This document shows positions 1 to 10,173 of a DNA stretch of 11,085 bases, in pieces. The stretch comes from Streptomyces sp. (lineage in GTDB: Bacteria; Actinomycetota; Actinomycetes; Streptomycetales; Streptomycetaceae): positions 1-11,085 of the forward strand of contig DOWQ01000133.1 in assembly GCA_003519485.1 (NCBI GenBank), written 5' to 3'. Both the position numbers and the translations under genes were made by a program. Within the stretch, counting starts at the first letter, position 1. Every line of letters begins with the position of its first letter. The notes below the pieces were generated by a model. The model worked only from the letters and a program-made list of their open reading frames with translations. It was not told where the DNA came from and did not search any database.

Positions 1-28
1 CTCGACTGACCGCACGGGCTCCAGGCCC

Positions 29-74
29 GGGCGCGGTGGCCCGGGCGCGGTGGCACGGGCGCGGTGGCACGGGC
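29..74. repeat. 14-bp tandem repeat, 3.3 copies
   Basis: The unit GGGCGCGGTGGC(C/A)C occurs head to tail at 29-42, 43-56 and 57-70, followed by a partial GGGC at 71-74. Copies two and three are identical; copy one differs at one base. It is a short GC-rich minisatellite in non-coding DNA. No function can be assigned. Slippage during replication is the likely origin. Confidence 0.85.
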
Positions 75-310
75 TTCGCGTACGGGCGTCCCGGAGCGCG
101 TCGCATGCCGCACGCCACGGGTCGCGTACGGGCGTTGGCCCAGCCCGCGCCGGGCAGCCGCCGACGGACAGCCGCCTCCTGGCAGCCGCTGACCCATGGC
201 CGCCGAGACCCGCCGGGGCCGATGTCAGCCGCTGCGCCGCCAACTGCCCGCTATCGAACGGCCGTACGGCTGACCGGTGCCAGCAGGCCCGGCACGCCTC
301 CGGGGGCACC

Positions 311-323
311 GGCCGGTCCGGCC
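311..323. promoter_or_regulatory. Candidate operator of the TetR-type regulator
   Basis: GGCCGG-T-CCGGCC is an odd-length perfect inverted repeat with 6-bp arms. It overlaps a second palindrome, ACCGGCCGGT at 308-317. It sits where the -35 region of the tetR-type promoter should be, 23 bp before the start codon. TetR-family repressors commonly bind such palindromes in their own promoters. Short GC palindromes are also common by chance in this DNA, so the call is tentative. Confidence 0.3.
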
Positions 324-333
324 AGTCGGTCGA

Positions 334-346
334 TAGGGTGTTCCCA
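334..346 (+). promoter_or_regulatory. Candidate -10 box for a leaderless tetR-type mRNA
   Basis: TAGGGT at 334-339 fits the TANNNT -10 pattern used by the main Streptomyces sigma factor. It ends six bases before the ATG at 346, so transcription would start on or next to the A of the start codon. No clear Shine-Dalgarno precedes that ATG, which agrees with a leaderless message. There is no good TTGACN -35 at 17-18 bp spacing. Confidence 0.45.
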
Positions 347-1047
347 TGACGACGGTGGTGCGGCGCAGGATGGGTGTCGAGGAGCGGCGGGAGCAGCTGA
401 TCGCCGTCGCGTTGCAGCAGTTCAGTCTCCGTTCGCCCGACAAGGTGACCATCGACGACATCGCCACGGCCGCCGGGATATCGCGCCCCCTCGTCTACCA
501 CTACTTCCCCGGCAAGCACAGCCTCTACGAGGCGGCGGTGCGGCGGGCGGCCGACGAGTTGGCGGCCCGGTTCGACGAGCCCCGGGAAGGCCCGCTGGGC
601 GCGCGGCTGCTGCGGGTCATGCGGCGCTACTTCGCCTTCGTCGACGAGCACGGTCCGGGCTTCGCCGCACTGCTGCGCGGCGGCAGCGCCGTGGGGTCCG
701 AGCGCGCCAACGCGATGATCGACGACGTCCGCGAGGTCGCGTACCGGCAGATCCTCCACCACTTGGAGGTCACCGACCCCGGCCCGCGCATCAGCCTCGT
801 CATCCGCTCCTGGATCGGCCTCGCCGAGACCACGGCGCTGACCTGGCTGGACGGCCGGCACATCCCCCGCGCCGAGCTGGAGTTGCAGCTCGTGCACGAC
901 TTCATGGCGCTGGCGGCGGTGAGCGCGGCGTACGACGAGGAGACGGGCGCGATCGTGCGCCGTATCGTGAGTCTGGAACCGCCGGACGGCCCCTTCGGCG
1001 AGCTGGTCACCCGGCTGATCCCGCTGGCCCAGCCGCCCACCGCCTGA
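346..1047 (+). CDS. TetR/AcrR-family transcriptional regulator
   Basis: A 233-residue protein of normal length for the TetR family. The N-terminal DNA-binding domain spans about residues 12-62: the helix-turn-helix reads VTIDDIATAAGISRPLVYHYF and is followed by PGKHSLYEAAV, the classic end of the TetR_N domain. The remainder, about 80-225, is predicted to be the helical ligand-binding and dimerisation domain; it names no ligand. Members of this family are usually cytoplasmic repressors released by a small molecule. The ATG at 346 is preferred because it is the first in-frame ATG close to the domain and has a -10 box at leaderless distance. ATG at 370 (Met9) is an alternative but has no better ribosome site. 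The gene converges on pulA, with a shared hairpin between them, and no divergent partner is visible to suggest a target. The family call is firm; the regulated pathway is unknown. Confidence 0.93.
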   Translation: MTTVVRRRMGVEERREQLIAVALQQFSLRSPDKVTIDDIATAAGISRPLVYHYFPGKHSLYEAAVRRAADELAARFDEPREGPLGARLLRVMRRYFAFVDEHGPGFAALLRGGSAVGSERANAMIDDVREVAYRQILHHLEVTDPGPRISLVIRSWIGLAETTALTWLDGRHIPRAELELQLVHDFMALAAVSAAYDEETGAIVRRIVSLEPPDGPFGELVTRLIPLAQPPTA

Positions 1048-1210
1048 GGCACCCAACCGCCCGCCGCCCGGCGCGGGCACGACGGACACCGCCGCGCGAC
1101 CGCGGCAAACCCCCGTGCGGCCGCCGCGAACACCGCCGCCGCGCGAACCGGAACAGTGCGCATCGACCACCGGTCCTCGGCCCGCGACATCCCGCCCGCC
1201 GCGCGCCGAA

Positions 1211-1248
1211 AGGCCCGGGCGCGCCCCTCTCGGGCCGTGCCCGGGCCT
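1211..1248. terminator. Bidirectional hairpin between tetR-type gene and pulA
   Basis: Perfect 10-bp arms AGGCCCGGGC (1211-1220) and GCCCGGGCCT (1239-1248) flank an 18-base loop, and the stem can extend about three pairs inward with one G-U. It lies between two convergent genes, 41 bases past the pulA stop and 164 past the TetR stop. Read on the minus strand (the pulA transcript) the stem ends in CCTTT, a short U run. The 241-bp gap 1048-1288 holds nothing else I can support. Confidence 0.75.
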
Positions 1249-1288
1249 CCCCCCGGTTCCGTCATCCGCGGGCCGCGCCCGCTCGTGC

Positions 1289-6718
<5,430 letters not shown>

Positions 6719-6727
6719 GAGTCGTTT

Positions 6728-6733
6728 CTCCTC
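6728..6733 (-). promoter_or_regulatory. Ribosome binding site fixing the pulA GTG start
   Basis: Read on the minus strand, GAGGAG precedes the GTG at 6718 by nine bases. It decides the start in a frame that stays open for another 186 codons upstream, and places the signal peptide at the N-terminus. Confidence 0.8.
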
Positions 6734-6778
6734 AAGGGATACGGATGGGACGGGTGTACGGAGCGGAACGGGACGGGC

Positions 6779-6809
6779 AGGGCCGACCGGTCCGGGGAGG
6801 GCCGACCGG
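6779..6809. repeat. 12-bp direct repeat upstream of pulA
   Basis: AGGGCCGACCGG occurs at 6779-6790 and 6798-6809, a period of 19 bp (near two helical turns). The first copy overlaps the palindrome GACCGGTC (6785-6792). The pair lies 61-91 bp before the pulA start codon, where a regulator or promoter would be expected. I could not pick a convincing -35/-10 for pulA, and no TTGC(A/T)G box like those at amlA is present in this gap. Confidence 0.55.
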
Positions 6810-6850
6810 CGCGTCGGGGAGGACTGCGCCGGACGGCCGCTCGCCGCGAA

Positions 6851-6910
6851 GTGGTGCGGGGTGGTGCGTGACGTGCGGCGGTGCGGTGGTTCCGTGGTGC
6901 GGGGTGGTGC
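6851..6910. repeat. 17-bp direct repeat built from GTGGTGC units
   Basis: GTGGTGCGGGGTGGTGC occurs identically at 6851-6867 and 6894-6910, with period 43 bp. Each copy itself contains GTGGTGC twice, and GTGCGGTGG lies between them. It sits in the amlA-pulA gap, 133-192 bp before the pulA start, and abuts the hairpin at 6910-6941. It could be a binding array or merely local duplication. Confidence 0.6.
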
Positions 6911-6941
6911 CCGCCCGCCGGAGCGGACCCCGACGGGCGGG
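6910..6941 (-). terminator. Hairpin terminator after amlA
   Basis: Arms CCCGCCCG (6910-6917) and CGGGCGGG (6934-6941) pair perfectly over 8 bp around a 16-base loop. The hairpin begins 22 bases past the amlA stop codon on the transcribed minus strand. There is no U tract, which is usual for Streptomyces terminators. It suggests that amlA and the downstream pulA are at least partly separate transcripts. Confidence 0.6.
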
Positions 6942-6963
6942 TCACGGCTGAGGAACAGCAGGA

Positions 6964-8364
6964 TCAGCCGCAGCTCCAGGCCCCGGTGTGCAGGGCGACG
7001 GCCGTGTTCGCGCCCAGCGTGGCGGTGAACTGGCCGGAGCCGTTCACCGTCACGGTGCGGCCGCTCTGCACGTCGCAGTACGAGCCGCCCGGGAGCGAGG
7101 TCTGGAAGGTCCGGCTGAGTGAGCCACCCTCGTGGTTGATGGCGACGTACGCGCTGCTGCCGCGCCCGAAGGCGATCGCGTCGCCGCCGTTGTCCCACCA
7201 GTCGGTGACGCCCGCGTCGCCCGCGGTGTTGCGGAAGCCGACCATGCCGGAGATCTCGCGCCAGTTGTGCTGGCACTTCCAGCCGTCGCTGTAACAGGCG
7301 TTCACGGTGCCGGCGTTCGGCGGCCCCGCGTCCCGGTCGCTGAACTCGTAGCCCGAGTGGACGTCCGGGGAGCCGTACGGCCAGGCCAGCATGAAGACAT
7401 TGGCCAGGGTGTAGTTGGCGCCGTCCTTGTAGCTGAGGGTGTCGCCCCCACGCTCGGTGTCGTGGTTGTCGACGAAGACGGCGGACCTGCCGCTGTCCAT
7501 GTAGCCCCAGCCCTCGCCGTAGTTCTTGAGGTAGGCGAGGTTCTCGTTGTTGAACACCCGCTTCAGGTCGCGGGCGTAGCGGAACTCCTGGACGTCGCCG
7601 TTGCCGAGGTATTCGTCGGGCGAGACGGCCTCGCCCGCGCCGTGGATCGCCTCCTGCTTCCAGTAGGTGCCCGGGTCGGTCAGCTGCGACTTGACGGCGG
7701 CCAGGTCGGCGGCCGGCATGTGCTTGGCGGCGTCGATGCGGAAGCCGTCCACGCCCAGCGACAGCAGGTCGTTCAGGTATCCGGCGATCCTGGAGCGGAC
7801 GTAGCTCTCGCCGGTGTCGAGGTCAGCGAGGCCGACCAGCTCGCAGCTCTGCACGTTGTACCGGTCGCCGTAGTTGTTGATCTGCGACCGGCAGTCGTCC
7901 ATGTCGGCGCCCGAATAGGTGCCGGGGTAGTCGTACTTGGAGTACGAGGATCCGCCGGTGCCGGTGCCGGAGCCGGCGGACATGTGGTTGATGACGGCGT
8001 CGGCGACCACCTTGACGCCCGCCGCGTGGCAGGTGTCGACCATGTTCTTGAAGGCGTTCCGGTCGCCGAGCCGGCCGGCGATCCGGTAGCTGACGGGCTG
8101 GTACGAGGTCCACCACTGCGCGCCCTGGATGTGCTCCTGGGGCGGCGAGACCTGGACGTAGCCGTAACCGGCCGGGCCGAGGCTGCGGGTGCACTCCCGG
8201 GCGACGGAGTCGAAGCGCCACTCGAACATGACGGCGGTGACGTCCTTGTCGCCGGGCGGCGCGGCCTGCGCCGGGCCGACGGGCGTGGTGAGGGTCATCG
8301 CCGTGCCCGCCGCGAGGGCGAGGGCTACGGCAAGAGGGCGGCGTCTGCTGACACTGCGGGCCAT
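6964..8364 (-). CDS. amlA: Secreted alpha-amylase (GH13, animal-like subfamily)
   Basis: A 466-residue exported endo-acting alpha-1,4-glucanase. Residues 1-34 are a signal peptide (RSVSRRR, then a hydrophobic core, cut after AQA). The GH13 barrel spans about 40-380 with DAVINH (122-127), GFRIDAAKH containing nucleophile D211, acid/base E238 in QEAIH, and FVDNHD ending in D302. The C-terminal beta-sandwich is about 385-466. The motifs and the block WPYG...WREISGMVGFRN match the animal-like Streptomyces enzymes (probably subfamily GH13_32). The protein stops after the C domain: unlike several Streptomyces amylases of about 560 residues, it has no CBM20 starch-binding domain. The position matching the third chloride ligand of pancreatic amylase (Arg337) appears to be E340. 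ATG at 8364 follows AGGAGG closely and starts a clean signal peptide. The upstream in-frame ATG at 8418 has no ribosome site. The gene lies 245 bp upstream of pulA on the same strand. The symbol is by family and context. Confidence 0.95.
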   Translation of the reverse strand: MARSVSRRRPLAVALALAAGTAMTLTTPVGPAQAAPPGDKDVTAVMFEWRFDSVARECTRSLGPAGYGYVQVSPPQEHIQGAQWWTSYQPVSYRIAGRLGDRNAFKNMVDTCHAAGVKVVADAVINHMSAGSGTGTGGSSYSKYDYPGTYSGADMDDCRSQINNYGDRYNVQSCELVGLADLDTGESYVRSRIAGYLNDLLSLGVDGFRIDAAKHMPAADLAAVKSQLTDPGTYWKQEAIHGAGEAVSPDEYLGNGDVQEFRYARDLKRVFNNENLAYLKNYGEGWGYMDSGRSAVFVDNHDTERGGDTLSYKDGANYTLANVFMLAWPYGSPDVHSGYEFSDRDAGPPNAGTVNACYSDGWKCQHNWREISGMVGFRNTAGDAGVTDWWDNGGDAIAFGRGSSAYVAINHEGGSLSRTFQTSLPGGSYCDVQSGRTVTVNGSGQFTATLGANTAVALHTGAWSCG

Positions 8365-8368
8365 GGAT

Positions 8369-8374
8369 CCTCCT
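8369..8374 (-). promoter_or_regulatory. Ribosome binding site fixing the amlA ATG start
   Basis: AGGAGG on the minus strand lies four bases before ATG 8364. The spacing is slightly short but the match to the 16S tail is excellent. It decides against the in-frame ATG at 8418 and TTG at 8457, which would add a charged tail ahead of the signal peptide. Confidence 0.85.
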
Positions 8375-8447
8375 GGGTGAGAGGGGTGGGGGTGCAGCCT
8401 CGTACGGCAACGCGCCATGCCCGTAAGGCCAGTGGGGTGGGGTGAAT

Positions 8448-8476
8448 CTTGCTGCAAAAAACCAGCAAGCTCTTGC
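8448..8476. promoter_or_regulatory. Proximal MalR-like operator of amlA
   Basis: CTTGCTG (8448-8454) and CAGCAAG (8463-8469) form a perfect 7-bp inverted repeat around CAAAAAAC, and a further CTTGC arm follows at 8472-8476. The cluster lies immediately downstream of the predicted transcription start, an ideal place for a repressor to block polymerase. Repeats of TTGCAG/CTTGCA type are known at Streptomyces amylase and malE promoters, where LacI-family MalR/Reg1 acts. Its assignment to the malR product at the right of this window is inference. Confidence 0.65.
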
Positions 8477-8483
8477 GCACCGG

Positions 8484-8512
8484 ACCGTACGAGCCCCGCA
8501 GTCCAGGGTCAA
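8484..8512 (-). promoter_or_regulatory. amlA promoter (-35 TTGACC, -10 TACGGT)
   Basis: On the minus strand TTGACC (8512-8507) and TACGGT (8489-8484) are separated by 17 bp, matching the TTGACN/TANNNT pattern of the principal Streptomyces sigma factor. The start would be near 8477, giving a leader of about 113 bases before ATG 8364. The -35 box lies at the centre of a perfect palindrome (8501-8522), and operator-like repeats begin at the predicted start. Confidence 0.65.
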
Positions 8513-8522
8513 GACCCTGGAC
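8501..8522. promoter_or_regulatory. Perfect 10+10 bp palindrome over the amlA -35 box
   Basis: GTCCAGGGTC (8501-8510), AA, then GACCCTGGAC (8513-8522): the arms are exact inverted repeats 10 bp long with a two-base centre. Being upstream of the predicted start, it would act as a DNA-binding site rather than an RNA hairpin. It shares no sequence with the TTGC(A/T)G repeats nearby, so a different dimeric regulator is implied. Which one is unknown. Confidence 0.6.
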
Positions 8523-8574
8523 AATCTCCGTTCAACAGCCCTTCAACGACAGGGGGAAGCGCAGCGGAGGATCG

Positions 8575-8601
8575 CTGCAAACTCTTTCGCAAGCATTGCA
8601 G
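8575..8601. promoter_or_regulatory. Distal MalR-like repeat cluster
   Basis: CTGCAA (8575-8580) and TTGCAG (8596-8601) are perfect inverted arms. Between them CTTTCGCAAG (8584-8593) is an imperfect palindrome around a central CG, as in many LacI-family operators. The cluster lies about 100-125 bp upstream of the predicted amlA start. It could support looping with the proximal operator or serve a divergent promoter: TACCGT at 8608-8613 on the plus strand fits a -10 box, though with no good -35. Confidence 0.5.
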
Positions 8602-8950
8602 GACTGTTACCGTCGAGCACGACTCCGGCCCGGCCGACCGGGGGACCCCGTACACAGCGGACGGCCCACGGCCCCGCGCCGTACGGACCCCACGCGCCCG
8701 GCCGGCCGGGTCGGTCCCCCCGCGGGCACCGGCACAGGTACCGGGAACTTGAGCGAGCGGCACGCGGCACACGCGCCACGCCGGCCTCCCCCACGAGGGC
8801 ACCGACGGAACCACCGGAGCCCCGGAACGGCGGCGTGCCCCTGCCACCGCCGGGCGTACGGGTGCTCACCAATTCTGTACGGGCGGCCCCCCGAAACCCC
8901 TGCGGCCGACGCCTGTTGAGCCCGGCAGGACCCAAGGGATGTGGTGACAC
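8602..8950. other. Intergenic region between distal operator and XRE gene
   Basis: I find no gene here. The open frames crossing it on both strands lack a ribosome site or any domain. It holds a perfect 14-bp palindrome CCCGGCCGGCCGGG (8697-8710) flanked by GGACC and GGTCC. The XRE-gene promoter presumably lies in its right half, but no convincing -35/-10 pair is visible. Codon-position GC bias is weaker than in the neighbouring genes. Confidence 0.5.
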
Positions 8951-9790
8951 ATGGGAAACAGCCGCCAGGCAAAACGCGCCCCGGACGACGACCGCCCGGG
9001 CATCTGGGTCGGCTACGGCAAACTGGTCAAACTTTTCCGGGAACGCGCCGGAATCACCCAGCAGCAGTTGGCCGACACCATCGGGTACTCGTACGAGCAG
9101 GTCGCCTCCGTCGAGCAGGGCCGACGGCCGGCGAAGTCGGCCTTCACCGAGGCCGTGGAGCGGGAGCTGGAAGCCGGCGGGACCTTGCAGGCCCTGCAGG
9201 ACGACGTGGACGTGGCCCGGCTGCCCGCGTTCTTCCAGGACTTCGCATTGATCGAGGCAGAGGCGGTGAGCCGCTCGGCCTACGATCCCCTGCTCATTCC
9301 CGGTCTGTTGCAGACGGAGAGCTACGCGCGGACCCTGCTCGCCGCACACTTCCCGCCGCTGGCCAACGAGGTCGTCGATGAGCGGGTCGCCGCGCGTCTC
9401 GCCCGGCAGGACCTGCTGACCCGCAAACAGCCACCCCTGATGCTCGCCTTCATCATTGAGGAGCCCGCCCTGCACCGTGCCGTGGGCGGCCCGGTGGTCA
9501 TGGCGGAGCAGCTGCGGCATCTGCTCCAGTGCGGCGGCCTCCGCAATGTCGGAGTCCAGGTCATGCCCACGTCCCGGTCCGCGCACAGCGGCCTCAACGG
9601 ACCGATGGTGCTGCTGGAAACCGTCGAACGCCAGCCCCTCGTCTACCTCGAATCCCAGGACGTGATGACCGTGGTGTCCGACCGAATTGAGGTCAGCGAG
9701 TTCTGGGCACGCTATGGCATGCTGCGATCGCAGGCTCTGGACGGCGAGGAGTCTGCGCGTCTCATCGAACGCGTGGCGGGAGAGATATGA
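8951..9790 (+). CDS. XRE-family helix-turn-helix protein with DUF5753
   Basis: A 279-residue cytoplasmic DNA-binding protein. Residues about 24-66 form the XRE helix-turn-helix: ERAGITQQQLADTIGYS followed by the typical YEQVASVEQGRRPA. Residues about 95-275 are a DUF5753 domain, recognised by YDPLLIPGLLQTESYARTLL (111-130), a central IIEEPALHRAVGG (168-180) and VYLES near 231. This is a very common actinomycete architecture, with WhiJ of S. coelicolor as a known relative; such proteins tend to pair with a small DUF397 protein, as here. The start is fixed by an in-frame TGA six bases upstream of ATG 8951. The ribosome site is weak: AAGGGA eleven bases away, or GGTGA three bases away. Its stop overlaps the next gene by four bases (ATGA). 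The target and physiological role cannot be told from sequence, and nothing ties it to starch. Confidence 0.95.
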   Translation: MGNSRQAKRAPDDDRPGIWVGYGKLVKLFRERAGITQQQLADTIGYSYEQVASVEQGRRPAKSAFTEAVERELEAGGTLQALQDDVDVARLPAFFQDFALIEAEAVSRSAYDPLLIPGLLQTESYARTLLAAHFPPLANEVVDERVAARLARQDLLTRKQPPLMLAFIIEEPALHRAVGGPVVMAEQLRHLLQCGGLRNVGVQVMPTSRSAHSGLNGPMVLLETVERQPLVYLESQDVMTVVSDRIEVSEFWARYGMLRSQALDGEESARLIERVAGEI

Positions 9791-10008
9791 ACACGGAACG
9801 GTCCGCGGACCAGTCGTCTGGCCTGGCCTGGTTCAAGAGCAGCTACAGCGGTACGAGCGGCGGTGATTGCGTCGAGGTCGCGGCCGCCCCGGCCGGCGTC
9901 CTCGTGCGGGACTCCAAGGAGAGGCACGGCCCCGTGCTGAGCTTTTCCGCCGCCCAGTGGTCCGCCTTCGTGGCCCACACGGGCGCCCGGACCGGCGCGG
10001 AGGGCTGA
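9787..10008 (+). CDS. DUF397 small protein, partner of the XRE gene
   Basis: A 73-residue protein that is almost entirely one DUF397 domain (about residues 13-64). Hallmarks are LAWFKSSYSG, then GGDCVEVA, VLVRDSK and the closing LSFSAAQWSAFV. The ATG overlaps the TGA of the XRE gene as ATGA, so translation is probably coupled; GGGAGAG just upstream supplies a ribosome site. DUF397 proteins usually accompany XRE-DUF5753 regulators in actinomycetes and are thought to modulate them, some being linked to development. A toxin-antitoxin-like relation has been suggested for such pairs, but nothing in this sequence proves it. No signal peptide or membrane segment is visible. The gene ends before a strong terminator. 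Confidence 0.93.
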   Translation: MNTERSADQSSGLAWFKSSYSGTSGGDCVEVAAAPAGVLVRDSKERHGPVLSFSAAQWSAFVAHTGARTGAEG

Positions 10009-10031
10009 CCACCGCCCACGGCTCGGCCTGC

Positions 10032-10074
10032 CCGGTGCCCCCGTCCCCGGCTGCCGGAGCGACGGGGGCACCGG
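10032..10074. terminator. Strong bidirectional terminator between DUF397 gene and malR
   Basis: Perfect 14-bp arms CCGGTGCCCCCGTC (10032-10045) and GACGGGGGCACCGG (10061-10074) enclose a 15-base loop that itself contains CCGG-CTG-CCGG. It begins 24 bases past the DUF397 stop and faces the convergent LacI gene. It is the longest perfect hairpin I noticed in the window, with no U tract. Confidence 0.85.
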
Positions 10075-10128
10075 TCTGCCGCATGCCTCTCCCCCTGGGC
10101 GCGGCATGGCGGACCCGCCCGGAATCAC

Positions 10129-10149
10129 CCGGGGCCGGACCAGCCCCGG
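10129..10149 (-). terminator. Second hairpin, just after malR
   Basis: CCGGGGC (10129-10135) pairs perfectly with GCCCCGG (10143-10149) around a seven-base loop. It lies 25-45 bases past the malR stop codon on the minus strand, so it is probably the first terminator met by that transcript, ahead of the stronger hairpin at 10032-10074. Confidence 0.55.
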
Positions 10150-10173
10150 CGAGCAGCCCGGTGACAACCCGGG

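Larger units (their letters stand above)
1..345. other. Non-coding region upstream of the tetR-type gene
   Basis: I find no convincing gene here: the open frames are GC-driven and lack a Shine-Dalgarno or recognisable domains. The stretch holds a 14-bp tandem repeat near its left edge. It also has a dispersed 14-bp direct repeat TCGCGTACGGGCGT at 76-89 and 122-135, each copy preceded by CACGGG, and the TetR-gene promoter and operator candidates at its right end. A gene could end just left of the window, but no stop codon can be tied to one. Confidence 0.55.

Noticed and set aside
6719..7276. N-terminal extension of pulA by 186 codons into the amlA 3' end
   Set aside because: The translated extension has no domain and overlaps the end of amlA, whereas a GAGGAG site and a signal peptide mark the GTG at 6718.
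7132..8445. A 437-codon plus-strand open frame antisense to amlA
   Set aside because: Val/Gly/Asp-rich shadow of amlA codon bias, with no domain or ribosome site.
8365..8457. Longer amlA start at TTG 8457 or ATG 8418
   Set aside because: No ribosome site, and the added residues would bury the signal peptide; AGGAGG directly precedes ATG 8364.
8697..8710. 14-bp palindrome CCCGGCCGGCCGGG as an operator of the XRE gene
   Set aside because: It is pure CCGG repetition, easily produced by chance in such GC-rich DNA, and is about 240 bp from the start codon.
9184..9201. CTTGCAGGCCCTGCAGG inside the XRE gene as another MalR-like site
   Set aside because: It is explained by Leu-Gln codons in TLQALQ, lies well inside a gene and lacks the spacing of the amlA clusters.
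8442..9251. A 269-codon plus-strand frame covering the intergenic region and the start of the XRE gene
   Set aside because: Overlaps the clear XRE helix-turn-helix frame, and is Pro/Arg/Thr-rich without domain content.
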